From: Citrobacter amalonaticus
Lineage (GTDB): Bacteria; Pseudomonadota; Gammaproteobacteria; Enterobacterales; Enterobacteriaceae
NCBI RefSeq assembly: GCF_018323885.1
Contig: NZ_AP024585.1
Span: 806,001 to 870,000 of the forward strand
Length of the DNA stretch: 64,000 nucleotides
Direction: 5' to 3'
How positions within the stretch are numbered: the first letter of the stretch is position 1; the number at the start of each line of letters is the position of its first letter. A program made the position numbers and the translations under genes. Positions 38,349-48,496 of the stretch are shown one piece after another. The notes beneath the pieces are model-generated. The model worked only from the letters and a program-made list of their open reading frames with translations, had not been told where the DNA came from and made no database searches.

Positions 38349-40286
38349 GTGGACAAAGCCCAACGATTTACCTGGCGTCTTATTGCCGCCGGTGTGTGCC
38401 TGCTGACGTTAAGTCAGGCAGCGCGAGCCGATTCACTGGACGAGCAGCGTAACCGTTACGCACAGATTAAGCAGGCCTGGGATAACCGACAGATGGATGT
38501 CGTGGAGCAGATGATGCCGGGCCTGAAGAATTACCCCCTGTATCCCTATCTGGAATATCGGCAAATCACCGATGATCTGATGAATCAGCCGACCGTCACG
38601 GTGACCAACTTTGTACGTGCCAACCCAACCCTGCCGCCAGCGCGTACGCTGGAATCGCGTTTCGTTAACGAACTGGCGCGGCGTGAAGACTGGCGCGGAT
38701 TATTAGCGTTTAGCCCGGAGAAGCCGAGAACCACCGAGGCGCAGTGCAATTACTATTACGCGAAGTGGAATACCGGGCAAACGGAAGAAGCCTGGCAGGG
38801 GGCGAAAGAGCTGTGGTTGACCGGTAAAAGCCAACCTAATGCCTGTGACAAACTGTTCAGCGTCTGGCGCGCGTCTGGCACCCAGGATCCGCTCTCTTAC
38901 CTGGAGCGCATTCGCCTGGCGATGAAAGCGGGCAACACTGGACTGGTGACGGTACTGGCCGGGCAGATGCCGGCGGAGTATCAGACTATCGCGTCAGCGA
39001 TTATCTCACTGGCGAACAACCCGAACAGCGTCCTGACCTTTGCGCGCACCACCGGCGCGACCGATTTCACTCGTCAGATGGCCGCTGTGGCCTTTGCCAG
39101 CGTCGCTCGTCAGGATGCGGAAAACGCGCGTCTGATGATTCCGTCACTGGTACAGGCGCAGCAGTTGAATGAGGATCAAACCCAGGAGCTGCGCGATATC
39201 GTCGCCTGGCGATTAATGGGCAACGACGTCACCGACGAGCAGGCGAAATGGCGAGACGACGCGATTATGCGCTCGCAGTCCACCACGCTGGTGGAGCGTC
39301 GGGTGCGCATGGCGCTCGGGACTGGCGATCGTCGTGGCCTGAACACCTGGCTGGCGCGTCTGCCGATGGAGGCGAAGGAAAAGGACGAATGGCGATACTG
39401 GCAGGCCGATTTGCTGCTGGAACGAGGACGTGAAGCGGAAGCAAAAGAGATCCTGCATGCGCTGATGCAACAGCGCGGTTTCTACCCGATGGTGGCAGCG
39501 CAGCGTCTGGGAGAAGAGTACGTTCTGAAAATTGATAAAGCGCCTGGCGATGTGAATAACGCGCTGACTCAGGGAGCGGAAATGGCCCGCGTTCGCGAAC
39601 TGATGTACTGGAACATGGATAACACCGCCCGCAGCGAATGGGCAAACCTGGTCACCAGCCGGACGAAGACGGAGCAGGCGCAGCTGGCGCGTTATGCCTT
39701 CAACAATCAGTGGTGGGATCTGAGCGTGCAGGCGACGATCGCCGGTAAACTCTGGGATCATCTGGAGGAGCGCTTCCCGCTGGCGTATCAGGATCTCTTT
39801 ACCCGCTATACCCGTGGCAAAGATATTCCGCAAAGCTATGCGATGGCGATCGCGCGTCAGGAGAGCGCCTGGAATCCGAAGGTGAAATCGCCGGTCGGCG
39901 CCAGCGGGCTGATGCAGATTATGCCAGGCACCGCGACGCACACGGTGAAGATGTTCTCTATTCCGGGTTACAGCAGTCAGAATCAGTTACTGGATCCGGA
40001 AACCAATATCAATATCGGCACCAGCTACCTGCAGTACGTCTATCAGCAGTTTGGCAATAATCGGATCTTCTCGTCAGCAGCTTACAATGCCGGACCAGGG
40101 CGTGTGCGTACCTGGCTTGGCAACAGCGCGGGACGGATCGACGCCGTGGCGTTTGTCGAGAGTATTCCCTTCTCGGAAACGCGTGGCTATGTGAAGAACG
40201 TGCTGGCCTACGACGCTTACTATCGCTATTTCATGGGGCAGAAAGACACCCTGATGAGCGATTCTGAGTGGCAGAGACGTTATTAA
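38349..40286 (+). CDS. slt: Slt70, soluble lytic murein transglycosylase
   Basis: A 645-residue periplasmic enzyme with GTG start and a 27-residue signal peptide ending in SQAARA. The N-terminal superhelical U and L domains (rich in alpha repeats) precede the catalytic C-domain with AIARQESAWNPKVKSPVGAS (catalytic Glu in RQES) and GLMQIMPGTA. It cleaves peptidoglycan to 1,6-anhydromuropeptides. Length equals E. coli Slt. It is followed by trpR. Confidence 0.98.
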   Translation: MDKAQRFTWRLIAAGVCLLTLSQAARADSLDEQRNRYAQIKQAWDNRQMDVVEQMMPGLKNYPLYPYLEYRQITDDLMNQPTVTVTNFVRANPTLPPARTLESRFVNELARREDWRGLLAFSPEKPRTTEAQCNYYYAKWNTGQTEEAWQGAKELWLTGKSQPNACDKLFSVWRASGTQDPLSYLERIRLAMKAGNTGLVTVLAGQMPAEYQTIASAIISLANNPNSVLTFARTTGATDFTRQMAAVAFASVARQDAENARLMIPSLVQAQQLNEDQTQELRDIVAWRLMGNDVTDEQAKWRDDAIMRSQSTTLVERRVRMALGTGDRRGLNTWLARLPMEAKEKDEWRYWQADLLLERGREAEAKEILHALMQQRGFYPMVAAQRLGEEYVLKIDKAPGDVNNALTQGAEMARVRELMYWNMDNTARSEWANLVTSRTKTEQAQLARYAFNNQWWDLSVQATIAGKLWDHLEERFPLAYQDLFTRYTRGKDIPQSYAMAIARQESAWNPKVKSPVGASGLMQIMPGTATHTVKMFSIPGYSSQNQLLDPETNINIGTSYLQYVYQQFGNNRIFSSAAYNAGPGRVRTWLGNSAGRIDAVAFVESIPFSETRGYVKNVLAYDAYYRYFMGQKDTLMSDSEWQRRY

Positions 40287-40307
40287 TCCGATGGGTTATG
40301 TTATGAT

Positions 40308-40329
40308 TTGTACTCGTGTATGAGTACAA
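40308..40329. promoter_or_regulatory. Trp operator of trpR
   Basis: TTGTACTCGTGTATGAGTACAA is a 22-base palindrome with the GTACT...AGTAC arms of TrpR operators. It overlaps a likely -10 box (TATGAT, 40302-40307) upstream of trpR, giving autorepression. Confidence 0.88.
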
Positions 40330-40343
40330 CAGGGCGGCATAAC

Positions 40344-40670
40344 ATGACCCAGCATTCCCCTTATTCATCGGCGATGGCCGAACAACGTAATCAGGAGTGG
40401 CTTCGTTTTGTGGAGTTGCTCCGCCAGTCTTATGCAGAGGATCTGCACTTACCGCTGTTGCAACTGATGCTGACCCCGGATGAGCGCGAAGCGCTGGGGA
40501 CGCGTGTACGCATTATCGAAGAGTTATTACGTGGCGAAATGAGCCAGCGCGAGCTTAAAAACGAGCTGGGCGCGGGGATTGCGACGATCACCCGCGGCTC
40601 TAACAGCCTGAAATCGGCGCCCGTCGAACTGCGGCAGTGGCTGGAAACCATATTGTTGAAAAACGCCTGA
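40344..40670 (+). CDS. trpR: TrpR, tryptophan-dependent repressor
   Basis: A 108-residue dimeric repressor. The helix-turn-helix [21 protein letters not shown] (about residues 66-86) is identical in type to E. coli. With bound tryptophan it represses trp, aroH, mtr, aroL and itself. The ATG at 40344 (MTQHSPYS) gives the family length; an upstream in-frame ATG lies inside the operator. It lies 57 bases after slt. Confidence 0.98.
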   Translation: MTQHSPYSSAMAEQRNQEWLRFVELLRQSYAEDLHLPLLQLMLTPDEREALGTRVRIIEELLRGEMSQRELKNELGAGIATITRGSNSLKSAPVELRQWLETILLKNA

Positions 40671-40681
40671 AAAGTGATTTC

Positions 40682-40760
40682 GTAGGCCTGATAAGCGTAG
40701 CGCCATCAGGCTTGCAACCGCACTATCGCCGGATGACAATTTCGTCTTATCCGGCTTACG
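40682..40760. repeat. BIME between trpR and yjjX
   Basis: Two inverted REP units, GTAGGCCTGATAAGCG...CGCCATCAGGC and GCCGGATGACAATTTCGTC...TATCCGGCTTACG, fill the gap between convergent trpR and yjjX. Confidence 0.88.
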
Positions 40761-40763
40761 AAC

Positions 40764-41279
40764 TCAACGATAAATCGCGTTATGAAACGGGCTGAGCGCC
40801 AGAATCACGGCCTGGTGGTAAACGCTGGCGCGCGTCAGTTTCCCGGCGGTAAACACGCCAATCGCCCCTTCTTTTCGGCCAATCTTATCAATACCTGTGT
40901 AGTGTGACATTACCGGACCCAGCGCTTCACCCTCACGCACTTTTTCAAGGATCACCGCAGGCAGCGGCAGCGTCGCAGAACGCGCTTCGCCACGCTGGGT
41001 GGCGTTTTCGACAACCACCCAACTGAAGGTCGCATCTTCATCAATACCCGCTTCGATGGCTACCCAGAAGTCGGCATCGGGGCGCGCACGACGGGCGTTT
41101 TCGACCCGATTCCGTGCGCCAGCACGCGTTTCAGGACTTCCGAAGGGTTGTTCCGGTACGCCGCTATCGACGTCCACAGACTCAATATGGCAGGATCCTT
41201 CACCGAAGATCTCGTTAAATGCCTGCAGAATTGCCTGAATTTTGGCGGGATTGGTGGTTGCTGAGACAACATGGTGCAT
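40764..41279 (-). CDS. yjjX: YjjX, inosine/xanthosine triphosphatase
   Basis: A 171-residue house-cleaning phosphatase (K-12: 170 aa) that hydrolyses ITP and XTP. The N-terminal [11 protein letters not shown] triphosphate site and VEAGID-type acidic motif ([10 protein letters not shown]) are present. The ATG at 41277-41279 ([10 protein letters not shown]) is preferred over a longer frame. With RdgB, also encoded in this window, it protects nucleotide pools. It is divergent from gpmB. Confidence 0.96.
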   Translation of the reverse strand: MHHVVSATTNPAKIQAILQAFNEIFGEGSCHIESVDVDSGVPEQPFGSPETRAGARNRVENARRARPDADFWVAIEAGIDEDATFSWVVVENATQRGEARSATLPLPAVILEKVREGEALGPVMSHYTGIDKIGRKEGAIGVFTAGKLTRASVYHQAVILALSPFHNAIYR

Positions 41280-41328
41280 AATTAAGCTCGATTTTATAAA
41301 AACTCTTTGCAGTATACGGAAAAATAGC

Positions 41329-41976
41329 ATGTTACAGGTATACCTTGTTCGCCACGGTGAAACGCAGTGGAACGCCGAGCGACGCATTCAAGGCCAGTCC
41401 GACAGTCCGCTGACCGCTAAAGGTGAGCAACAAGCTATGCAGGTAGGTGACCGCGCGAAAAGTCTCGGCATCACCCACGTCATTAGTAGTGATTTGGGAC
41501 GTACCCGCCGCACCGCTGAAATCATCGCCCAGGCCTGTGGTTGTGATATCACCTTAGATGCTCGCCTGCGCGAGCTGCACATGGGCGTGTTGGAAAAACG
41601 TCATATTGATACCCTGACTGAAGAAGAAGAGAACTGGCGTCGTCAGTTAGTCAACGGCACCGTCGACGGACGTATTCCCGAAGGGGAGTCGATGCAGGAG
41701 TTAAGCGATCGCGTTCATGGCGCGCTCGCTGCGTGCCTGGATTTGCCGCAGGGGAGTCGTCCGCTGTTGGTCAGTCATGGCATTGCGCTGGGCTGTCTGG
41801 TCAGTACGATTCTGGGACTTCCTGCCTACGCTGAACGCCGCTTACGCCTGCGTAACTGCTCGATTTCGCGGGTAGATTATCAGGAAAGCCTGTGGCTGGC
41901 GCCGGGATGGGTGGTCGAAACGGCAGGGGACATCTCGCATCTGGACGCCCCTGCGTTGGATGAGCTACAGCGCTAA
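41329..41976 (+). CDS. gpmB: GpmB (YtjC), phosphatase of the phosphoglycerate mutase superfamily
   Basis: A 215-residue histidine phosphatase with the [10 protein letters not shown] motif (catalytic His9) and late [10 protein letters not shown]. Annotated as phosphoglycerate mutase 2, but E. coli YtjC shows little or no mutase activity and may be a sugar-phosphate phosphatase. The ATG at 41329 gives the E. coli length. Its 3' end overlaps the convergent rob stop by four bases. Confidence 0.95.
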   Translation: MLQVYLVRHGETQWNAERRIQGQSDSPLTAKGEQQAMQVGDRAKSLGITHVISSDLGRTRRTAEIIAQACGCDITLDARLRELHMGVLEKRHIDTLTEEEENWRRQLVNGTVDGRIPEGESMQELSDRVHGALAACLDLPQGSRPLLVSHGIALGCLVSTILGLPAYAERRLRLRNCSISRVDYQESLWLAPGWVVETAGDISHLDAPALDELQR

Positions 41977-42842
41977 CGGCGAATCGGAATCAGGAATTCG
42001 CAGCGCAGGTTAATGGGGCGGTCACCGGCTTTGGCATCTTCAGCCGGGTAGTACCGCTCGATATCCTGGCCCTTGCGGCGCGTCAGGTTCAGGAGCGGCA
42101 TGCAGGTACCATAGACCGTCAGGATGAACTCCTGAACGCCCGTTCCCAGCCCTTCGTAAGTAAACATCACATACTCGCCGCCCTGCAACAGCACCGGCTG
42201 TGCCGACTGTACGTAGCCGTTGGCCTGATCCTGCGGCAGCGCGGTGGTGTAGAACACTTCCTGCTCGTCATCTTTTTCATGGCTGGGATGCGTTTCGTTC
42301 AGGCCATAGAGTACAGGCGGAATGGTTGGCGCGTGGCCGAGGAAATCGTGCCAGAACTGATAGCGCATTTCGTGGCGGAAATCGGAAATTTGCTCCAGCG
42401 AACAGGAGTAACTCTGGGTGACACCCAGCAGTTGCATATCTTCCAGAGTGACAAATTTATGCTCAGGCATGGCAAATTCGCCCAGACGCAGAGGCGGACG
42501 AATACCGAATGCGCTCCATTCCGGTGAACGACGATACAGTGCAGGCGTCTGGGAAAACTGTTTCTTAAAGGCGCGGGTGAACGTTTGTTGAGAGTCGAAG
42601 CGGTACTGCAGGGCAATATCCAGAATCGGGCGAGCCGTCAGGCGAAGCGCAACGGCAGATTTCGATAAGCGGCGTGCGCGGATATACGCGCCAATCGCAT
42701 GACCCGTCACGTCCTTAAACATTCTCTGCAGATGCCACTTGGAATAACCCGCTTTTGCCGCCACATTGTCAAGCGACAGCGGCTGATCCAGATGACCTTC
42801 CAGCCAGATTAATAGGTCGCGAATAATGCCGGCCTGATCCAT
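41973..42842 (-). CDS. rob: Rob, AraC/XylS-family activator
   Basis: A 289-residue protein: AraC-type DNA-binding domain at the N-terminus (two helix-turn-helix units, about residues 1-110, including AAKAGYSKWHLQRMFK) and a GyrI-like ligand domain at the C-terminus. Rob activates the mar-sox-rob regulon (efflux, stress, antibiotic tolerance) when bound by bile salts or fatty acids. Length equals E. coli Rob. The upstream gap to creA (42843-43053) is AT-rich with no further gene. Confidence 0.98.
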   Translation of the reverse strand: MDQAGIIRDLLIWLEGHLDQPLSLDNVAAKAGYSKWHLQRMFKDVTGHAIGAYIRARRLSKSAVALRLTARPILDIALQYRFDSQQTFTRAFKKQFSQTPALYRRSPEWSAFGIRPPLRLGEFAMPEHKFVTLEDMQLLGVTQSYSCSLEQISDFRHEMRYQFWHDFLGHAPTIPPVLYGLNETHPSHEKDDEQEVFYTTALPQDQANGYVQSAQPVLLQGGEYVMFTYEGLGTGVQEFILTVYGTCMPLLNLTRRKGQDIERYYPAEDAKAGDRPINLRCEFLIPIRR

Positions 42843-43053
42843 AAAATATCCTCATCCTTTCAACTACAAACACCTGACATCAGATTATTGGATAATAGCA
42901 TTTTTTGTTGTTTTAGCATTCAGTGTTTTTTTTGCGCATTAATGCTTTTTTTGAATCTAATAAAACGTGATTATTGTAATCCTGTGATCTGTAAACAGTT
43001 TCTTTTACAATGCTGAATAATTGCGCAGCGTCATTTTAAAGAATGGTAACAAT

Positions 43054-43527
43054 ATGAAATACAAGAGTTTAGTTCTGTCCACTCTGTTGCTTATGCTGGC
43101 GCCGCTGGCATCTGCTGAGCAGATCGGTTCCGTCGATACGGTGTTTAAGATCTTTGGGCCGGATCATAAAATCGTCGTGGAGGCGTTTGACGACCCCGAT
43201 GTTAAAAACGTGACCTGCTACGTCAGCCGTGCCAAAACCGGTGGCATTAAAGGCGGGTTGGGGCTGGCGGAAGATACTTCTGATGCCGCCATCTCCTGCC
43301 AGCAGGTAGGACCGGTAGAACTGAGCGACAGAATCAAGAACGGTAAAGCGCAGGGCGAAGTGGTCTTTAAGAAACGCACTTCGTTGGTCTTCAAATCATT
43401 ACAGGTCGTGCGCTTCTATGATGCCAAACGCAACGCGCTGGCTTATCTGGCCTATTCCGACAAGGTGGTCGATGGGTCGCCGAAAAATGCCATTAGCGCG
43501 GTACCTATCATGCCGTGGCGCGAATAA
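43054..43527 (+). CDS. creA: CreA, periplasmic protein of unknown function
   Basis: A 157-residue secreted protein: signal peptide (hydrophobic [13 protein letters not shown]) and a conserved DUF domain with two cysteines ([15 protein letters not shown]). First gene of creABCD. No function is established. The ATG at 43054 (MKYKSL) gives the E. coli length. Confidence 0.96.
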   Translation: MKYKSLVLSTLLLMLAPLASAEQIGSVDTVFKIFGPDHKIVVEAFDDPDVKNVTCYVSRAKTGGIKGGLGLAEDTSDAAISCQQVGPVELSDRIKNGKAQGEVVFKKRTSLVFKSLQVVRFYDAKRNALAYLAYSDKVVDGSPKNAISAVPIMPWRE

Positions 43528-43539
43528 CAGGGAAGCATT

Positions 43540-44229
43540 ATGCAGCAGGTGTCGGTCTGGCTGGTGGAAGATGAGCAGGGTATCGCGGATACCCTGATTT
43601 ATATGCTCCAGCAGGAAGGGTTTAGCGTGGAAGCCTTTGAGCGCGGGTTGCCCGCGCTGGAGAAAGCACGTCATCAGTGTCCGGATGTAGCGATTCTCGA
43701 TGTCGGGTTGCCGGATATCAGCGGTTTTGAGCTGTGCCGGCGATTGCTTGAGTACCATCCGGCGTTACCAATCCTCTTTCTGACGGCGCGCAGCGATGAG
43801 GTGGATCGCTTGCTGGGTCTGGAAATCGGTGCCGACGATTACGTCGCCAAACCGTTTTCACCGCGGGAAGTCTGCGCCAGAGTCCGCACGCTGCTACGTC
43901 GGGTGAAGAAGTTTTCCACGCCGTCGCCTGTTGTCAAAACCGGCCATTTTGAGCTGAATGAACCGGCGGCTGAAGTGGCCTGGTTTGGTACGCCCCTGTC
44001 ACTCACGCGCTATGAATTTTTGCTGCTGAAAACGCTGCTGTTATCTCCAGGGCGTGTCTATTCGCGCCAGCAACTGATGGATATCGTCTGGGCCGATGCG
44101 CAGGATACATACGACCGGACGGTCGATACGCACATCAAAACGCTGCGCGCCAAACTGCGCGCGATCAACCCGACGCTTTCGCCGATCAACACGCATCGTG
44201 GGATGGGCTACAGCCTGAGGAGCCTCTGA
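43540..44229 (+). CDS. creB: CreB, OmpR-family response regulator
   Basis: A 229-residue two-domain regulator: receiver (acid pocket ED at residues 10-11, phospho-Asp D54 in AILDVGLPD, Lys in AKPFSP) and winged-helix output domain (RTVDTHIKTLRAKL). Phosphorylated by CreC, it binds cre-tags and activates creD, the ackA-pta operon and others. Its stop overlaps creC by one base. Confidence 0.98.
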   Translation: MQQVSVWLVEDEQGIADTLIYMLQQEGFSVEAFERGLPALEKARHQCPDVAILDVGLPDISGFELCRRLLEYHPALPILFLTARSDEVDRLLGLEIGADDYVAKPFSPREVCARVRTLLRRVKKFSTPSPVVKTGHFELNEPAAEVAWFGTPLSLTRYEFLLLKTLLLSPGRVYSRQQLMDIVWADAQDTYDRTVDTHIKTLRAKLRAINPTLSPINTHRGMGYSLRSL

Positions 44230-45653
44230 TGCGCATTGGCATGCGTTTGCTGTTGGGCTATTTCCTGATTGTCGCTGTTGCTGCGTGGTTTGTTCTTTCT
44301 ATTTTTGTACAGGAGATTAAACCTGGCGTACGGCGCGCAACGGAAGGGACGCTGATCGATACTGCCACGCTGCTGGCGGCGCTGGCGCGTGACGATCTCC
44401 TGTCGGGTAACCCGGCGCATGGCCAACTGGCGCAGGCGTTTACGCAACTGCATAACCGTCCTTTTCGCGCCAACATCAGCGGAATCAATAAAGTCCGCAA
44501 TGAGTACCATGTTTACATGACGGATGCGCAGGGCAAAGTGGTGTTTGATTCCGTCAATAAAGCGGTCGGGCAGGATTACTCTCGCTGGAACGATGTCTGG
44601 CTAACGCTGCGTGGACAGTATGGCGCGCGCAGTACGCCGCAGGATCCCGCCGATCCGGAAAGCTCGGTCATGTATGTTGCTGCGCCGGTTGTCGACAACG
44701 GAAAGATCATCGGCGTGCTCAGCGTGGGAAAACCCAATGCCGCGATGGCACCGGTGATTAAACGCAGCGAGCGCCGGATCCTTTGGGCCAGCGCGATTCT
44801 GCTTGGCATTGCGCTGGTGATAGGCGCCGGGATGGTCTGGTGGATAAACCGTTCCATTGCCCGCCTGACGCGCTATGCGGATTCCGTGACCGAAAACCAG
44901 CCGATGCCGCTGCCTGAACTGGGCAGCAGTGAGTTGCGCAAACTGGCGCAGGCGCTGGAGAGCATGCGTCTGAAGCTGGAAGGCAAGAATTACATTGAAC
45001 AGTACGTATACGCGCTCACCCACGAGCTAAAGAGTCCGTTGGCGGCCATTCGCGGCGCGGCGGAAATTCTGCGGGAAAATCCGCCTCCGGACATTGTTAA
45101 GCGCTTTACCGACAATATTCTCAGCCAAAATGCGCGAATGCAGGCGCTGGTTGAAACCTTGCTGCGCCAGGCGCGACTGGAAAACCGTCAGGATATTGCC
45201 CTCTCCCCGGTTGCGGTCGATGCACTGTTTGCGCAAATCAGCGACGCGCGCACGATTCAACTGGCGACGAAGGCGATATCGCTGGAGATTGTCCCCTCGG
45301 CGTTAAGCGTCTCTGCGGAGCCGGCGCTGCTGGAACAGGCGTTGGGCAACTTGCTGGACAATGCCATTGATTTCACCCCGGCAGGCGGAGCGATCACCCT
45401 CAGCGCACAAGCGCATGCAGAGACGGTGACGCTGACGGTGACCGATACGGGTACAGGCATTCCTGATTTTGCCTTACCGCGGATATTTGACCGCTTTTAC
45501 TCACTGCCGCGTGAGAATGGCCTCAAAAGCAGCGGTCTTGGACTGGCGTTCGTTCGCGAAGTGGCGCGACTGCTGAAGGGGAGTGCAGAATTACGTAACC
45601 GCCCAGAAGGCGGCGTCGAGGCCACGCTCACACTTCACCGTCACTTCACATAA
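44229..45653 (+). CDS. creC: CreC, sensor histidine kinase
   Basis: A 474-residue membrane kinase: transmembrane helices at about 7-28 and 184-205, a periplasmic sensor between them, HAMP, phospho-His H265 in LTHELKSPL, and an ATPase domain with NLLDNAI (N box), DTGTGIPD (G1) and SSGLGLAF (G2). It responds to carbon source and aerobic or fermentative state. Its last codons contain the cre-tag for creD. Confidence 0.98.
   Translation: MRIGMRLLLGYFLIVAVAAWFVLSIFVQEIKPGVRRATEGTLIDTATLLAALARDDLLSGNPAHGQLAQAFTQLHNRPFRANISGINKVRNEYHVYMTDAQGKVVFDSVNKAVGQDYSRWNDVWLTLRGQYGARSTPQDPADPESSVMYVAAPVVDNGKIIGVLSVGKPNAAMAPVIKRSERRILWASAILLGIALVIGAGMVWWINRSIARLTRYADSVTENQPMPLPELGSSELRKLAQALESMRLKLEGKNYIEQYVYALTHELKSPLAAIRGAAEILRENPPPDIVKRFTDNILSQNARMQALVETLLRQARLENRQDIALSPVAVDALFAQISDARTIQLATKAISLEIVPSALSVSAEPALLEQALGNLLDNAIDFTPAGGAITLSAQAHAETVTLTVTDTGTGIPDFALPRIFDRFYSLPRENGLKSSGLGLAFVREVARLLKGSAELRNRPEGGVEATLTLHRHFT
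45634..45649 (+). promoter_or_regulatory. Cre-tag upstream of creD
   Basis: TTCAC-CGTCAC-TTCAC is an exact match to the cre-tag TTCAC-N6-TTCAC bound by phospho-CreB. It lies inside the 3' end of creC, 63 bases before creD, as in E. coli. Confidence 0.9.
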
Positions 45654-45711
45654 CTTCAAATTCCCCCCACATAGCGTGCGTACTCTGCGGGTATTGCATA
45701 AGGAGAACGCT

Positions 45712-47079
45712 ATGTTGAAATCCCCCCTGTTCTGGAAAATCGTCACCTTAGGTGGCGCGATTGTGTTGCTGCTGATCCCCCTGATGATGGTCCGGCAGAT
45801 TATTGTGGAACGTGCTGATTATCGTGATGCGGTGGAGGATGCGATTCGGCAGAGTACCAGCGGACCGCAAAAAGTGGTCGGCCCGCTCATTGCCGTACCT
45901 GTGACTGAGTTATACACCGTGCTGGAAAACGAGAAAGAGGTGCAGCACAGGCGCAGTTTTATCCACTTCTGGCTGCCGGAGTCGTTGATGGTGGAGGGGA
46001 ACCAGAACGTCGAACCGCGAAAAGTGGGCATCTACGAAGGGCAGGTCTGGCATACCGATGTTACCTTGAAAGCGGAGTTTGATGTTGCACGACTGAGTGA
46101 ACTGAACCGGCCCAACATAACCCTTGGGAAACCGTTTATCGTGGTGGGCGTGGGTGATGCGCGAGGGATTGGCGTGGTGAAAGCACCGAAGGTGAATGGA
46201 ATGGCGCTTGCCGTCGAACCGGGGACGGGGCTAACAGACCGCGGAGAAGGGCTCCACATTCCGCTTCCGGATGCGCAATGGGCGATGCGCGATGTGAACC
46301 TGGCGATGTCACTCAATTTAAGCGGAACTGGCGCTTTCTCGGTCGTTCCGGTAGGACGTAGCAGCCAAATGACGCTCACCAGCAACTGGCCGCATCCCAA
46401 CTTCCTCGGTGATTTTCTACCCGACAAGCGCGAAATCAGCGAGTCAGGGTTTCAGGCACAGTGGCAAAGCAGTTGGTTTGCCACTAACCTGGGCGATCGG
46501 TTTGTGGATGCGCGAAAAGACGGGTGGTATAACCTGCCGTCGTTTAGCGTCGCGGTTGCCACTCCTGCCGATCAGTATCAACTGACGGATCGGGCGACGA
46601 AATATGCCATTTTGCTGATTACACTGACATTTATGGCCTTCTTTATGTTCGAAACGTTGACGGGAAAAAAATTACACCCGATGCAGTATCTGCTGGTGGG
46701 GCTGTCGCTGGTGATGTTTTATTTGCTGTTGCTGGCGCTCTCCGAACATATTGGTTTCACCCTTGCATGGATTGTCGCAAGCCTGGTGGGCGCGCTGATG
46801 AACGGGGTTTATCTCCAGGCAGTGCTACAGGGCTGGCGTAGTAGCGTGGTTTTCACTCTGGCATTGTTAGCGCTGGATGGTGTGATGTGGGTACTGTTGC
46901 GCTCGGAAGACAGCGCGCTGCTGTTGGGGACGAGTGTGCTGCTGTTGGCGCTGGGGAGTGTGATGTTCCTGACGCGGCATCTTGACTGGTATGCATTCTC
47001 GCGTGCGAAACCGACACCAACACCAACGGCGCCGAAACCGTCCGCACCCGTGGACGATGCGCTACGCGTGTGGAAGTAA
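45712..47079 (+). CDS. creD: CreD, inner-membrane protein
   Basis: A 455-residue membrane protein, about five residues longer than in K-12. One helix near the N-terminus, a large periplasmic domain and then about five helices (residues 300-430). The C-terminal tail is rich in Pro, Thr and Ala (residues 435-449), which accounts for the extra length. CreB-regulated; in E. coli its overproduction alters colicin E2 tolerance and envelope properties. Activity is unknown. Confidence 0.96.
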   Translation: MLKSPLFWKIVTLGGAIVLLLIPLMMVRQIIVERADYRDAVEDAIRQSTSGPQKVVGPLIAVPVTELYTVLENEKEVQHRRSFIHFWLPESLMVEGNQNVEPRKVGIYEGQVWHTDVTLKAEFDVARLSELNRPNITLGKPFIVVGVGDARGIGVVKAPKVNGMALAVEPGTGLTDRGEGLHIPLPDAQWAMRDVNLAMSLNLSGTGAFSVVPVGRSSQMTLTSNWPHPNFLGDFLPDKREISESGFQAQWQSSWFATNLGDRFVDARKDGWYNLPSFSVAVATPADQYQLTDRATKYAILLITLTFMAFFMFETLTGKKLHPMQYLLVGLSLVMFYLLLLALSEHIGFTLAWIVASLVGALMNGVYLQAVLQGWRSSVVFTLALLALDGVMWVLLRSEDSALLLGTSVLLLALGSVMFLTRHLDWYAFSRAKPTPTPTAPKPSAPVDDALRVWK

Positions 47080-47101
47080 ATTCAGCAAAAAGCAGATAAG
47101 A

Positions 47102-47128
47102 AAAACGGCGCATTGAGCGCCGTTTTTT
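47102..47128. terminator. Bidirectional terminator between creD and arcA
   Basis: AAAACGGCGC-ATTGA-GCGCCGTTTT followed by more T. The A and T flanks let it act for both convergent genes. Confidence 0.92.
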
Positions 47129-47145
47129 TGACGGTGGTAACCCGA

Positions 47146-47862
47146 TTAATCCTGCAGATCGCCACAAAAACGGTAACCTTCACCGTGAATAGTCGCGATA
47201 ATTTCCGGCGTATCCGGCGTGGATTCGAAATGCTTACGAATGCGGCGGATGGTCACGTCAACGGTACGGTCATGGGGTTTCAGCTCACGACCAGTCATTT
47301 TCTTCAGCAGCTCAGCACGGGACTGGATCTTGCCTGGGTTCTCGCAGAAGTGAAGCATGGCACGGAACTCACTGCGCGGCAGTTTGTACTGTTCGCCATC
47401 AGGCCCGATCAGAGAACGGCTGTTGATGTCCAGTTCCCAACCGTTGAACTTGTAGCTTTCAACGCTACGACGTTCTTCGCTGACGGTACCCAGGTTCATG
47501 GTACGAGACAGAAGGTTGCGGGCACGGATAGTCAGTTCGCGCGGGTTAAACGGCTTGGTGATGTAATCGTCTGCACCGATTTCGAGGCCGAGGATTTTAT
47601 CGACTTCGTTATCGCGGCCAGTCAGGAACATCAGCGCAACGTTAGCCTGCTCGCGCAGTTCACGCGCCAGCAGAAGACCGTTTTTGCCTGGCAGGTTGAT
47701 ATCCATGATCACCAGGTTGATGTCATATTCAGAGAGGATTTGATGCATTTCCGCGCCATCAGTCGCTTCGAATACATCATAGCCTTCCGCTTCGAAAATA
47801 CTTTTTAACGTGTTGCGTGTTACCAACTCGTCTTCAACGATAAGAATGTGCGGGGTCTGCAT
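47146..47862 (-). CDS. arcA: ArcA, aerobic respiration control response regulator
   Basis: A 238-residue OmpR-family regulator identical in length to E. coli ArcA. Phospho-acceptor D54 lies in VIMDINLPG, the conserved Lys in TKPFNP, and the winged helix ends with [14 protein letters not shown]. ArcB phosphorylates it under low oxygen; it represses respiratory and TCA genes and activates fermentation genes. The upstream region has an FNR-like site at 48140. Confidence 0.99.
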   Translation of the reverse strand: MQTPHILIVEDELVTRNTLKSIFEAEGYDVFEATDGAEMHQILSEYDINLVIMDINLPGKNGLLLARELREQANVALMFLTGRDNEVDKILGLEIGADDYITKPFNPRELTIRARNLLSRTMNLGTVSEERRSVESYKFNGWELDINSRSLIGPDGEQYKLPRSEFRAMLHFCENPGKIQSRAELLKKMTGRELKPHDRTVDVTIRRIRKHFESTPDTPEIIATIHGEGYRFCGDLQD

Positions 47863-47957
47863 GTTTGCTACCTAAATTGCCAACTAAATCGAAACAGGAA
47901 GTACAAAAGTCCCTGACCTGCCTGATGCATGTCGCAAATTAACATGATCGGCGTAAC

Positions 47958-48098
47958 ATGACTAAAGTACGTAATTGCGTTCTTGATGCACTTTCCATCA
48001 ACGTCAACAACATCATTAGCTTGGTCGTGGGTAGTTTCCCTCTGGACCCGACAGTGTCAAAAACGGCTGTCATCCTAACCATTTTAACAGCAACATAA
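47958..48098 (+). CDS. yjjY: YjjY, small protein upstream of arcA
   Basis: A 46-residue ORF (MTKVRNCVLDALSIN start, AVILTILTAT end) with the same length and nearly the same residues as K-12 YjjY. It is divergent from arcA and lies over the arcA promoter/leader region. Function unknown; it may reflect conserved regulatory DNA as much as a protein. Confidence 0.75.
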   Translation: MTKVRNCVLDALSINVNNIISLVVGSFPLDPTVSKTAVILTILTAT

Positions 48099-48496
48099 CA
48101 GGCTAAGACGTACCGGACACCCAATAAAACTACGCTTCGTTGACATATATCAAGTTCAATTGTAGCACGTTAACAGTTTGATGAAATCATCGTATCTAAA
48201 TGCTAGCTTTCATCACAAAATTGCAATAATCCAACTAGTTGCACAGGATAACTAATTAACACGGCGAATCCTATGAATGAGATTCATTTTAAATCAAATT
48301 ATCTCTGATAAACAGAAGGATATACTGTTTCTGTTAACATAAAAAACATTAGTAAAGTAAGGAAACAGTTTAGCGCCTTTTATGAAAGGTGAAACGGTTT
48401 TCCACTGATTTTGGTTAAAATTTTGTAAATTCGCTCCGCGTAATATCTTGACATAGTTCACACAATTGCCCGCGGACAGGCATAAAGAGTAAAAAA
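48099..48496. promoter_or_regulatory. Long non-coding region upstream of arcA and lasT with an FNR-like site
   Basis: This AT-rich stretch of about 400 bases has no gene. TTGAC-ATAT-ATCAA at 48140-48153 matches the FNR site TTGAT-N4-ATCAA with one mismatch and fits anaerobic control of arcA. The half closest to lasT contains a TTGACA (48449-48454) that could be a -35 box. The remainder shows nothing I can assign. Confidence 0.55.

Noticed and set aside
41329..41976. GpmB as the glycolytic phosphoglycerate mutase
   Set aside because: The histidine phosphatase motif is clear, but E. coli YtjC has little mutase activity; I keep the symbol but not the glycolytic role.
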